This document shows, piece after piece, positions 1 through 9,800 of a stretch of DNA of 51,964 nt. Position 1 is the first letter of the stretch, and each line of letters begins with the position of its first letter. The notes under the pieces are model-generated. The model had not been told where the DNA came from. It made no database searches and worked only from the letters and a program-made list of their open reading frames with translations. A program made the translations under genes and the position numbers. The stretch spans positions 1 through 51,964 of the forward strand of contig JAKAJO010000048.1 in assembly GCA_021813745.1 (NCBI GenBank). The letters run 5' to 3'. The DNA comes from Acidobacteriota bacterium. Its GTDB lineage: Bacteria > Acidobacteriota > Terriglobia > Terriglobales > Acidobacteriaceae.

Positions 1-127
1 CTACTGGAATGTCAATCTTCGGAAAAAGATCAACAGGCATTCCTACAATGTTCGTGATCCCTACCACCACAATCACTAAACACACCATGATGATGAAATA
101 GGGATATCTCAGAGCGAACTTAGGCAT
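1..127 (-). CDS. Second RND efflux permease, N-terminal fragment (cut by window edge)
   Basis: Read from 127 down, this encodes the first 42 residues of an RND inner-membrane permease: a short basic start, the first membrane helix and the beginning of the porter region. The ATG overlaps the stop of the upstream permease by 8 nt (ATGCCTAA), which suggests translational coupling. The 127 bases are identical to the first 127 bases of that upstream gene (3179-3305), so nothing here separates the two proteins; the rest of the gene lies outside the window. A contig-end k-mer overlap is a possible alternative explanation for the exact length of the repeat. Confidence 0.55.
   Translation of the reverse strand, partial: MPKFALRYPYFIIMVCLVIVVVGITNIVGMPVDLFPKIDIPV
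1..127. repeat. 127-bp exact direct repeat of 3179-3305
   Basis: Bases 1-127 match 3179-3305 without a mismatch, and identity stops at base 128 (gaat against tctt). Both copies encode the start of an RND permease on the minus strand. The left limit is unknown because it is the window edge. Confidence 0.95.
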
Positions 128-3100
128 GAATACTCAACTCCGGCTCAGGCCGAGCCTGCTCTTCTCGCGTTTTGTGGATGATGAGGTAGACAGCAGGTAC
201 GAGAAACACAGTGGCCACGACGGACACTGCCAGTCCACCTATGATTGCGCGCGCCAGCGGCGCATATTGTTCGCTTCCCGCCTCAAGCCCGAGGGCCATA
301 GGAATCATCCCAAGGAGTGTTGCGAGCGAGGTCATCAAAATTGGGCGCAGTCGGATCTTGCATGACTGCACCACTGCTTCAGCGACAGACAATCCCTCTT
401 CGTGCAGATGGCCTGCAAACTCAACGATCAAGATACTGTTGGAGACCACGATCCCCGTCATCATGATGACTCCCATGAGAGACATGATGTTCAGCGTGCT
501 GTGTGTCAGTAGCAGGATGATCAGAACTCCAGAAAGACCGGGTGGAATGGCCATGAGAATAATGAATGGGTCAACAAACGAAGTAAACTGTGCCATCAGA
601 ATCAAGTAAACAAGTGCAACTGAAAGTAGCAGGCCGATTCCGAAACGCAGGAACGACTCATTCATGCTGACAACGGTTCCCCGGACGGTGACGCGAACAT
701 TCCGGGGTAGTTGTACGCCATCAAGAATCCGCTTCACCTCATGGTCGACATCCTGCAGCGCCTCCGTTGTAGGCATTACGTAGACGTCAACAATGCGGCG
801 AATCTGGTAGTGATCGACTTCTGTGGGTGTGTTAATTGTCTTGACTGAGGCCACAGACCGAAGTGGCGTGTACTGATTCACATCAGTTGCCCTAAGCGGT
901 ATTTGCTTGAAATCCTCCAACGTCATGTGTCCAATCTTCCGGTCAAAATATTGGACGGTGAGCATGTAGTTATTGCCCGTGTTGGGATCAATCCAATAAC
1001 TTGGTGCAATCATGCCATTCGACGTAAGTGCGGTGATCACGTTGTCGACGACCTGTTTGGGCGAAAGGCCGATCAGGCTAGCCCTCTCTCGATCGATATT
1101 CAGGTTCAATCCTGGATAGTTCAGATTTTGCGGAATCATGACGTCGCTGACGTCATGCAGGGAACGCACTTTCATGGCAATGTCGCGTGCGATAGCATAT
1201 GACTGATCCATGTCATTGCCGCTGATTTGAATATCGATGGGTGCAGGCAAACCTTGATTGATGACCGAATCGACAAGCCCCCCAGCCTGAAAGTACGTCG
1301 TCAATTCCGGCATATCGTTGGCGAGCTTCTGACGTACTCTCCTCATGTACTCATAACTTCCAATACGATGGCCCTTTTTCAGGCTTGCTTGAACAAAAGC
1401 TGAATCCATCGCGGAATTACTCGTGTAGATGGCAGAGAGATCCGGAGTGATGCCGATGTTGGATACGATCATGTCCAAATCGCGAGGCTCAACGATAGAT
1501 CGGATTTCCTCTTCCACCCGAGCGATGTATTGGTTGCTCAACTCAATTCGCGTGCCACTGGGGCAACGAACATTAATCACGAATTGGCCCGGATCCGTGC
1601 GTGGGAAGTATGAGCGTCCAAGGAAGGGAAGCAGTACAAGGCTGAGAACAACTCCGCCAAGAATCAGCACGGTGGTTCTAATTGGCCGCACGAGGGAGCG
1701 GTTCACTGCGGTTACGTATAGCTTCAGCATGCGCTGAAACCTTATGTTAAAACCATGCACGACCCCTTGGAACATCGAGCGTCTTCCAAGATCGAATGCG
1801 CTTCCATCTTCTTCTTCTGCCACGTGCATCCCCTCTGTGGGCTTGATGAAGCGTGCGCAGTACAGCGGCACCACCGTCATCGCTACTACATAGGATGCAA
1901 AAAGTGCGAAAACAACTGTGAGCGCCAGGGCAGTAAATAGGTATCGGCTCACACCATTGAGCAGGGCTACAGGGAAAAAGACGATCGCGGTTGTGAATGT
2001 GGCGGCAAGGACAGCAAGCTGCACTTCTTTCCCGCCCAATTCCGCCGCGACTTCAGGGGACTCTCCCATCTCAAGATGGCGAAAGATGTTTTCCAGCACC
2101 ACGACCGAGTTATCAATTAGACGGGAAAAGGCGAGTGCAAGGCCTGCGAGTACCATCGTATTGATAGAACCACCGCCCGCACGAATCATCAGGAACGCAG
2201 CTAACGCGGAAAGCGGAATTGACAGCAAAACCGCAAATGTCGCTCGGAAACTGCCCAGGAAGAGGAGAATCATCAGCGCCGTGAGCACTAGCCCAATTCC
2301 TCCCTCGCTTCCCAGGTTGCGAAGTGCCAACTTCACAAACAAAGACTGGTCGAATACGACGGCCGCCTTCAGCGATGCCGGCACATCTACAAGGTTTTTG
2401 ATAGCCTGCTTCATGCCATTCACGATGGTGATGGTATTGCTGTCGCCACCTTGCTTTAACACCGGAACATACACAGACCGCTGACCGTCGATGCGCACGA
2501 TGTTCGTCTGGATCGTCCCCGAATCTTCAGCTTTACCAACATCTGCTACGAATACCGATGCATTGCCAACCGACTTTAGCGGAAGATCATTGATTTCCTG
2601 CGGCGTCGGCACCTGGCTATTTGCATAAATGTTGTAGTCCTTTGGGCCGATGCGCACGTCCCCTGCCGGCAAGATCAGGTTCGAGCTGTTCACCGCATGA
2701 ACCACATCCATCAGGCTCATGTTGTGCGCTTCAAGCTTCAGCGGATCAACATACACCATGATTTGCCGGTAGCGTCCTCCAAAGGGCTGCGGAACTGATG
2801 CCCCAGGCACATTCGCAATCTGATTCCGTACCTGAAACTGCGCCAGATCCTTCAGATCTGTCTCATTCAGCCCCTGCCCCTTCAACGTCACCAGACACAC
2901 CGGCTGGCTCGACGCATCCATCCCAAGCACCACAGGAGGAAGCGTCCCAGGCGGCAAGCGGCGGAGATCCGCCATCGCAAGATTCGCGATATTGCTCAGC
3001 GCCGCATTCGGATCCGTGCCAGGCTTGAAATAAATCTTGATCAGACTCACACCCGTCAGCGATCGCGACTCAATGTGGTCAATGTTGCTTCCCAAAGTGA

Positions 3101-3305
3101 AAAAACGCTCAAACGTGTCCGTGATGTCCGCCTCAATCTGCTGCGGCGGCATCCCGGAATAAAACGTCGCTACTACCACTACTGGAATGTCAATCTTCGG
3201 AAAAAGATCAACAGGCATTCCTACAATGTTCGTGATCCCTACCACCACAATCACTAAACACACCATGATGATGAAATAGGGATATCTCAGAGCGAACTTA
3301 GGCAT
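120..3305 (-). CDS. RND efflux transporter permease, AcrB/HAE-like, with altered proton relay
   Basis: Inner-membrane pump subunit of a tripartite drug or solute efflux system, 1061 aa, the normal length for the family. Seen: a first membrane helix near residues 10-30, two large periplasmic porter regions, membrane bundles near 335-480 and 870-1040, and the conserved strings VVVLEN and SILIVEF. The helix-4 aspartate pair of AcrB (D407/D408) reads D398-N399 here, and the helix-10 lysine (K940) is S955; the arginine of the RLRPILMTSL string (AcrB R971) is kept. Coupling to protons may therefore be unusual. The gene starts 2 nt after the adaptor gene and overlaps the next permease start by 8 nt, so it is mid-operon. 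The substrate cannot be told. I am sure of the family and less sure of what the substitutions mean. Confidence 0.93.
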   Translation of the reverse strand: MPKFALRYPYFIIMVCLVIVVVGITNIVGMPVDLFPKIDIPVVVVATFYSGMPPQQIEADITDTFERFFTLGSNIDHIESRSLTGVSLIKIYFKPGTDPNAALSNIANLAMADLRRLPPGTLPPVVLGMDASSQPVCLVTLKGQGLNETDLKDLAQFQVRNQIANVPGASVPQPFGGRYRQIMVYVDPLKLEAHNMSLMDVVHAVNSSNLILPAGDVRIGPKDYNIYANSQVPTPQEINDLPLKSVGNASVFVADVGKAEDSGTIQTNIVRIDGQRSVYVPVLKQGGDSNTITIVNGMKQAIKNLVDVPASLKAAVVFDQSLFVKLALRNLGSEGGIGLVLTALMILLFLGSFRATFAVLLSIPLSALAAFLMIRAGGGSINTMVLAGLALAFSRLIDNSVVVLENIFRHLEMGESPEVAAELGGKEVQLAVLAATFTTAIVFFPVALLNGVSRYLFTALALTVVFALFASYVVAMTVVPLYCARFIKPTEGMHVAEEEDGSAFDLGRRSMFQGVVHGFNIRFQRMLKLYVTAVNRSLVRPIRTTVLILGGVVLSLVLLPFLGRSYFPRTDPGQFVINVRCPSGTRIELSNQYIARVEEEIRSIVEPRDLDMIVSNIGITPDLSAIYTSNSAMDSAFVQASLKKGHRIGSYEYMRRVRQKLANDMPELTTYFQAGGLVDSVINQGLPAPIDIQISGNDMDQSYAIARDIAMKVRSLHDVSDVMIPQNLNYPGLNLNIDRERASLIGLSPKQVVDNVITALTSNGMIAPSYWIDPNTGNNYMLTVQYFDRKIGHMTLEDFKQIPLRATDVNQYTPLRSVASVKTINTPTEVDHYQIRRIVDVYVMPTTEALQDVDHEVKRILDGVQLPRNVRVTVRGTVVSMNESFLRFGIGLLLSVALVYLILMAQFTSFVDPFIILMAIPPGLSGVLIILLLTHSTLNIMSLMGVIMMTGIVVSNSILIVEFAGHLHEEGLSVAEAVVQSCKIRLRPILMTSLATLLGMIPMALGLEAGSEQYAPLARAIIGGLAVSVVATVFLVPAVYLIIHKTREEQARPEPELSIHA

Positions 3306-3307
3306 TC

Positions 3308-4549
3308 TTACTCGCTTCCAGATTCGGATGTAACGCCATCATTCGGCACAGGCTTCTCCATCTTCGGCTTCACGACTTCCCCTGCCTGGTAATTTGCTTG
3401 ACCACCCGTGATAACAAGGTCTCCTTCCTGCAGACCGGAAACAACCTCGACACGATTTGATCCCTGCAGGCCTACTTGAACGTCACGAATCTCGACGCGG
3501 TTATCCTTATTTACAACCAGGACAGTCGTCTTATTCCCATCCTTAACAACCGCTGGTTCGGGAATCGTAAGAACATTGATGCGGCGCCGGAGTTCGATCG
3601 ATGTGTTCGCATACATGCCGGGCGTCAATGAAAGATCCTTATTTTCAACATCAATCTCCGTCTCCATCGTTCGTGTAGCGAGACTGACGTTTCTGGTAAA
3701 CCGCACAACTTTGCCTACAAAAGTTCTTCCAACTGCATCGACCCGCACATCGACCGTTGCCCCCTCGTGGATGAATTCCACAGCATCTTCAGGTACGGGC
3801 AATCGCAGACGCAGGAGTCCACTTTGCGACAGCTTCACAATGGGAAGTGACTGCGTGTCCGAGGAAGTGCCGGCTTGAATTAAGGCGCCGGTGTCAGCAT
3901 AGCGCCAGATAATGACGCCATCTAACGGCGCGGTCACTCTGGTGTAGTCTTCCAGCGCGCTAACTCGCTCGTTATTTGCAATCGCAACGGCGGCCTTCTG
4001 CTTTGCAGCAGCGAGTGCTGAAAGGGCAGCGTCAACCTGCGCCTCAGACGCAAGATCCTTGGCTTGCGCATCGTCAAGTTCCTGCTGTGCGATGAGGCCC
4101 GGTTGCGCAGCAGCGGCGCTTTTGAGCCTGCTGTAATCAGCGTGCAGCGCAGCATGCTCTGATTCCGCCCGAGTGACGTCATGAGAAGCACGCACCACTT
4201 CATCCTTTGATTGAGCAACTGCTGCAATGGTTCCCTTCAGCTGAGCACTCAATTCAGGGACCTCAAGGATGGCGAGCACCTCGCCCTCATGGACGCGATC
4301 TCCGATGTCGACGTAAATGTCCTTAATATATCCAGAGACCTTCGCGTGCACATCCACGACCTGGTAAGGCTGGAACTGACCAGCAAGGTCAAGAGTATGC
4401 ACGATTGTCCCACGGGTAACGCGCGCGACTGCAGCAGATTGAACCTCAGCTGCATCAGCATCTCCAGAGGCCTTACTGCTGCATGCGGTCAGGGCCAAGG
4501 CCGCACAAAATGTCAGCCCGGCGAGGGCGAGAGAATGAGACTTCAACAT
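3308..4549 (-). CDS. RND efflux periplasmic adaptor lipoprotein (HlyD/MFP family)
   Basis: Membrane-fusion subunit that links the permease to an outer-membrane channel. I place the start at 4549, giving 413 aa with a lipoprotein signal peptide and a lipobox ending LTAC (Cys23). An upstream in-frame ATG at 4651 would add 34 residues with no signal-like character before this signal peptide. Seen: a biotinyl-lipoyl half (VDVHAKVSGYIKDIYVDIGD), an Ala/Lys/Glu-rich alpha-hairpin, the second lipoyl half (VTAPLDGVI), a beta-barrel domain and a C-terminal membrane-proximal domain (GLQEGDLVITGG). It sits directly upstream of the permease. No outer-membrane TolC-like gene lies in the window. Confidence 0.9.
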   Translation of the reverse strand: MLKSHSLALAGLTFCAALALTACSSKASGDADAAEVQSAAVARVTRGTIVHTLDLAGQFQPYQVVDVHAKVSGYIKDIYVDIGDRVHEGEVLAILEVPELSAQLKGTIAAVAQSKDEVVRASHDVTRAESEHAALHADYSRLKSAAAAQPGLIAQQELDDAQAKDLASEAQVDAALSALAAAKQKAAVAIANNERVSALEDYTRVTAPLDGVIIWRYADTGALIQAGTSSDTQSLPIVKLSQSGLLRLRLPVPEDAVEFIHEGATVDVRVDAVGRTFVGKVVRFTRNVSLATRTMETEIDVENKDLSLTPGMYANTSIELRRRINVLTIPEPAVVKDGNKTTVLVVNKDNRVEIRDVQVGLQGSNRVEVVSGLQEGDLVITGGQANYQAGEVVKPKMEKPVPNDGVTSESGSE

Positions 4550-4686
4550 CGTAGTGTTTGCACCTGTGTCAGATTTTTTCGTTGGTCCTGTATACGTTCC
4601 CTTGCAAGAATCTTCGAGCAAAGCATGCCACTTTGACCTGTCGATTCGCAAGAGGCAGAGGAAGTCAGTAGTTAAGAATCAATCCC

Positions 4687-5106
4687 TTAGGCAAATGCAG
4701 GCGGTGGACGAAAACGGATGACCCGAGCGGACCAGCCGGAGCCTCCGGACTCACAGTTCCAAGCGGCGCCATGAAGAGACACACCCGACTCTTGCATTTC
4801 ACCATTGCACGAGAAGCAGCTGAGAAGAAACCCTAGCACCGAGGTGACCGAAACGTCAGCCTCTGCCCACTCCATGGAGCGATTTGCCTTCACATTCACA
4901 ACGTCTTCAAAAGCCATCTCCAAAGCTTGATCGCGCGTCCCTTCCAAAATGAAATTCGCGTTAGAAATGTGCGAAAGGAATGTCAGGTCAGGCTCGTAAA
5001 GGGACATCTTGTAGGATATTTCCCACAAAAAAACGGCAACCCCCAAGCCGAGAAGAATCGCGGCAAGCCGTTTCGAGCTCTTTCGTCTTTTGTTCAGATC
5101 GTTCAT
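4687..5106 (-). CDS. Small membrane-anchored hypothetical protein
   Basis: 139 aa, not recognised. It has a strongly basic N-terminus (KRRKSSKR) followed by one hydrophobic helix (about residues 13-30, AAILLGLGVAVFLWEI) and then a soluble part with a Cys-x-x-Cys-like CFSC string near residue 97. The topology suggests a signal anchor with the remainder in the periplasm. It lies 137 bp upstream of the adaptor gene on the same strand and may be first in the efflux operon. No convincing Shine-Dalgarno is seen. The weak start and lack of homology leave some chance that it is not a gene. Confidence 0.5.
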   Translation of the reverse strand: MNDLNKRRKSSKRLAAILLGLGVAVFLWEISYKMSLYEPDLTFLSHISNANFILEGTRDQALEMAFEDVVNVKANRSMEWAEADVSVTSVLGFLLSCFSCNGEMQESGVSLHGAAWNCESGGSGWSARVIRFRPPPAFA

Positions 5107-5411
5107 GGAGCCGTAATAAAACCGCTGCGTCTGATGGAACGCATCACCATCTGGCCAAAACCCACAAGCTATTTCGATGCAAACCAGCCGGAAAGGTCGT
5201 CTGGAGGTTGAGATATTTCTAGCAGCCCTTGAACCCGCCGAAATTCATAACTCTTTAAAATTGTGTTATTGACGGGTTGAGCGCAGCTCACATTACAACG
5301 AAGGTCCGGCTCCGGCACGGCGCCATTGACCCGGCGCTTCTACTGCCGAGAAAAAGGGCACGCCGCGGGAACCGGCATGCCCTTTAGAAGATCGCTGAAT
5401 CGATCCTGCGA
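5107..5411. other. Intergenic region between gltD and the efflux block
   Basis: About 305 bp without a gene. It holds the gltBD terminator at its right side and an AT-rich stretch (5240-5275) on the left that could carry the minus-strand promoter of the 5106 gene and efflux operon. I could not pick a clear -35/-10 pair. Confidence 0.5.
5351..5386 (-). terminator. Rho-independent terminator of gltBD
   Basis: On the minus strand an inverted repeat (AAAGGGCA at 5385-5378 pairing with TGCCCTTT at 5360-5353, plus extra inner pairs) is followed by a run of five T (5355-5351). It lies 26 bp after the gltD stop. Confidence 0.85.
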
Positions 5412-6845
5412 CTAGCTGTGGTTACTGGACAGGGAAGCGTTCTTTTCAGCAAGGTACTGATCCACGGCTGCAGCAGCTTTCCGCCCCTCGGAAATTGCCC
5501 AAACCACGAGTGACTGCCCTCTCCGCATGTCTCCGGCTGAGAAGACGCCGTCAACAGAGGTCTTGTAGTCCGTCGTCGCTACATTTCCGCGCGCATCCAG
5601 CGCGACCCCAAGTTGATCAAGCATCCCGTTCCTGACGGGCCCCAGGAAGCCCATCGCCAGTAGGACCAGATCGACATCCATTGTGAACTCCGTGCCCGGA
5701 ATAGCCTCAAATTTTGGCGGCGCCCCAACACGAACAGCATGAAGTTGCTTCACATTGCCTTTTTCATCCCCGATAAACCGGATGCTGTTGATACTCCAGT
5801 CGCGAATCCCACCTTCCTCGTGGGCACTCTCAGTCCGAAGCTGCAATGGCCAAAGAGGCCACGGCGTTGAGCTGGCACGAGATTCCGGTGGCTTGGGCAT
5901 GATTTCAAACTGATGCACGCTTTTGGCACCTTGCCGATGGCTCGTCCCCAGGCAGTCTGCGCCCGTATCACCCCCGCCAATAATCACGACACGCTTCCCT
6001 TTGGCGCTGATCGCTACAGCTTCGTCAACCACATCCCCTTCATTACGTCGATTTTGCTGAGGCAGAAACTCCATGGCAAAGTGGATCCCTTTCAATTCAC
6101 GCCCCGGAATCTTTAAGTCCCGCGGTTGTTCTGCACCGCCGCACAGCAGGATCGCGTCGTAATGTTCCGTAAGCGCATCCACAGGAACATTACCCCCCAC
6201 GCATGCGTTTGTGAGAAACGTGACGCCTTCGGCCTTCATTTGCTCAATTCGACGGTCAATGACATGCTTTTCCAGCTTGAAATTCGGAATCCCATAGCGC
6301 AAAAGGCCGCCTATCCGGTCATTTTTTTCGTAGACCGTGACCGAGTGGCCCGCTCGCCGCAACTGCTGCGCGGCTGCAAGTCCAGACGGTCCGCTGCCCA
6401 CAACGGCCACGCGCTTGCCCGTGTTGTGCTCTGGAGGCTCCGGATGAATCCAGCCTTCTTCCCATGCGCGCTCCACAATGCTGCGTTCCAACAGCTTGAT
6501 TGAGACCGGAGGCATATTGATGCCAAGAACGCAGGATGCCTCGCACGGAGCCGGACAGATGCGACCGGTGAACTCCGGAAAATTATTCGTCGCATGCAAA
6601 CGCCGAATCGCACTTTCCCAACGACCGTTGTAAACCAGATCGTTCCAATCCGGGATCAAATTATTGACCGGGCATCCTGTATGGCAGAAGGGAACTCCGC
6701 AATCCATGCAGCGCGCGCCCTGTTCGCGTTGTTTCTCTTCCGGAAATGGCTCGTAAATCTCAAACCAATCGTGAATCCGCTCTTCCGGATTGCGGCGCTT
6801 CGGCTGCTCGCGATCAATCTCAAGGAATCCAGTCGGCTTACCCAT
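5412..6845 (-). CDS. gltD: Glutamate synthase [NADPH] small subunit
   Basis: Supplies electrons from NADPH to the large subunit for making two glutamates from glutamine and 2-oxoglutarate. 477 aa, normal length. Seen: the N-terminal iron-sulfur cysteines C46, C49, C54, C58 ([13 protein letters not shown]) and C97, C101, C105 (CPAPCEASC), a FAD-binding GSGPSG near residue 150, and a second Rossmann motif GGGDTGAD near residue 290 for NADPH. The start overlaps the gltB stop by 8 nt (ATGGGTAA), so the two are translationally coupled, and the pair ends at the terminator at 5351-5386. Confidence 0.97.
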   Translation of the reverse strand: MGKPTGFLEIDREQPKRRNPEERIHDWFEIYEPFPEEKQREQGARCMDCGVPFCHTGCPVNNLIPDWNDLVYNGRWESAIRRLHATNNFPEFTGRICPAPCEASCVLGINMPPVSIKLLERSIVERAWEEGWIHPEPPEHNTGKRVAVVGSGPSGLAAAQQLRRAGHSVTVYEKNDRIGGLLRYGIPNFKLEKHVIDRRIEQMKAEGVTFLTNACVGGNVPVDALTEHYDAILLCGGAEQPRDLKIPGRELKGIHFAMEFLPQQNRRNEGDVVDEAVAISAKGKRVVIIGGGDTGADCLGTSHRQGAKSVHQFEIMPKPPESRASSTPWPLWPLQLRTESAHEEGGIRDWSINSIRFIGDEKGNVKQLHAVRVGAPPKFEAIPGTEFTMDVDLVLLAMGFLGPVRNGMLDQLGVALDARGNVATTDYKTSVDGVFSAGDMRRGQSLVVWAISEGRKAAAAVDQYLAEKNASLSSNHS

Positions 6846-9800
6846 GCTGCACCTCTGCTGTTGCCGTCACCAGAGGCGACGAAGTTGAAGGAGCTACGTA
6901 CACCGTCTCCACGCGCGGGATATTCAGGACCCGCTTGTACTCGTGCGGAAACACCTTAATGAAACGCGGCTGAGCATCTGCCCAATGCTCCAGAATCCAT
7001 GCTGCGCGCGGGCTCCCAGTCAGGTCACGATGACGTTCCAGAAGAGCACGTACCTCGGCCACGTCTGCTTCGCTCGCCAGTGGCTCCAGATCTACGCTTG
7101 CCTTGTTGCATCGACGGGTCGAAAAGTCGCCCACGTCGTCGTAGACAAAAGCTCGACCACCACTCATGCCGGCCGCGAAGTTGCGTCCAGTCGATCCGAT
7201 CACCAGAACGGTTCCATTGGTCATGTACTCGCAACCGTGATCGCCCACTCCCTCAACAACCGCCGTGGCGCCTGAGTTACGCACTGCGAATCGCTCGCCG
7301 GCAATTCCGTTCAAGAAAACTTCGCCACTGGTCGCGCCGTAAAGCACAACATTCCCAACGAGGATGCTTTCTTCTGGAAGGAAGCTCGACGTCTTCGGAG
7401 GATAGGCAATGATGCGACCACCGGAAAGTCCTTTGCCGAGATAGTCATTGCTGTCACCTTCCAGTTCCAGCGTCACGCCATTCGGCACAAAAGCACCAAA
7501 GCTTTGCCCGGCAGATCCTTCAAACTTGAAGTGTATTGTGCCGTCCGGAAGGCCGGCCGAACCATAGCGGCGCGCAATCTCTCCACCCAGCATTGCGCCA
7601 ACTGTCCGATGCACGTTCCGAATTGCAAAGCGATCTTTCACTGGAGTTTTGGACTCCAGCGCAGGTGCTGCCTTTGCGATGAGCGCATGGTCCAGTGCCT
7701 GATCAAGGCCATGGTCCTGTTCCTGAATTTTTCGGCGCGCCACGCGAGACGGCACGGTCGGCACGTAGAGAATCGACGATAAATCAATGCCCTTGGCCTT
7801 CCAATGCGCCTCCGCAATCGCTGCATCGATCCTGTCGACTCGGCCCACCATCTCATCGACCGTGCGAAAACCAAGCTTCGCCATGTGCTCCCGCATCTGT
7901 TCCGCAATAAAGAAAAAGAAGTTGATCACATGCTCGGGCTGACCCTGGAATTTAGCGCGCAGCTCAGGATCCTGCGTCGCGATGCCGACCGAGCACGTAT
8001 TGAGGTGGCACTTGCGCAGCATGATGCATCCCATCGTGATTAAAGGCGTCGTGGCAAAACCGAACTCCTCTGCGCCAAGCAGCGCGGCAATCACCACATC
8101 GCGTCCAGTCTGAAGCTTGCCATCCGTCTGCACTTTGATGCGGCCGCGCAGGTTGTTTAACAGCAGAACCTGCTGCGTCTCCGCAAGACCCAACTCCCAC
8201 GGCAAACCAGCGTGCTTGATGGAACTAAGCGGGGAAGCTCCTGTTCCACCGGTATCTCCGGAGATCAGTACCACGTCGGCATGTGCCTTAGAGACACCGG
8301 CCGCCACCGTTCCCACTCCCACTTCGGAAACAAGCTTGACCGCAATCCTCGCCTTGGGGTTCACGTTCTTGAGGTCATAGATCAACTGCGCAAGATCTTC
8401 AATCGAGTAGATGTCATGATGGGGTGGCGGTGAGATAAGGCCGACGCCAGGGATTGAATGACGTGTCTTGGCAATAACCTCGTCCACCTTATGACCGGGC
8501 AACTGGCCGCCCTCGCCGGGCTTTGCGCCTTGCGCCATTTTGATCTGGAGTTCATCGGCGTTCACCAGATAATTGGTCGTGACTCCAAAGCGCCCACTGG
8601 CAACCTGCTTGACCGCGCTGCGGCGCGAGTCACCGTTCTGATCTCGTTTGAAGCGCTCTTCATCCTCTCCACCTTCACCGGTGTTGGACATGCCTCCAAT
8701 GCGATTCATCGCAATCGCCAGCGTTTCGTGCGCTTCCTTGCTGATCGATCCAAAGCTCATCGCCCCGGTCGTAAACCGGCGAACGATATTCTTCGCTGGC
8801 TCAACCTCGTCGAGCGGAATGGGCTTCTCGGCATATTTCAACTGCAGAAGTCCACGGAGCGTGCAGAGGTTACGGTTCTGGTTGTCAATGAGATCTGTGT
8901 ATTCCTGGAAGGTCGTCGGATTATTCTGACGAACCGCATGCTGCAGCTTGCTGATGGTCAAAGGATTCAGCAGATGATACTCACCATTGACGCGATATTG
9001 ATATTGGCCGCCGACAACGAGTTCTGTCTCTGATTCGTTCAACGGCTGGAAGGCATAGGCGTGCTTCATCTGTGCCTCGCGCGCAAGCACATCCAGCCCA
9101 ACGCCCTCAATGCGCGACGCGGTTCCGGGGAAGTACGCGTTAACCAGCGTCTCATTGAGCCCAACTGCTTCAAACACCTGCGCCCCGCGGTAGCTCTGCA
9201 GAGTGCTGATACCCATCTTGGAGAAGGTCTTCAGCAACCCCTTATTGATGGCCTTGATGAAGTTCTTCTCCGCTTGATTGCCTGTAACGTTATGCGGCAG
9301 CAACCCTCTGCGTTTCAGATCATGCAGGGTCTCAATCGCCAGATACGGATTCACTGCGCTGGCCCCGTAACCAATCAACAACGCAAAATGCATCACTTCA
9401 CGGGGTTCACCACTCTCAATAATGAGCGCAACCTGGGTTCTCGTCTTGTCGCGCACCAGTCGGTTATGCACAGCAGCCATGGCCAGCAGGCTTGGGATCG
9501 GAGCATACGTCGAATCCACACCACGATCAGAAAGAATCAGCAGCGTGTAGCCCGAGTTCACGGCATGGGCTGCACGACTGCTCAGGTCTTCGAGGCTCTG
9601 ACGCAGGCCAGCCTCACCGTCCGCTGCCCGAAAAAGTGCCGGAAGCGTCGTCGCTAGCAGATCGCCAGAAGAAACGCGGCGAAGCTTCTCCAGATCGCGA
9701 TTGCTCAGGATCGGATGCGGCAGCTTCAGCGTGTGACAGTTCTCTGGCATCTCGTCCAGAATGTTCCGCTCGGTCCCGATGTAGCTGATGAGTGACATCA

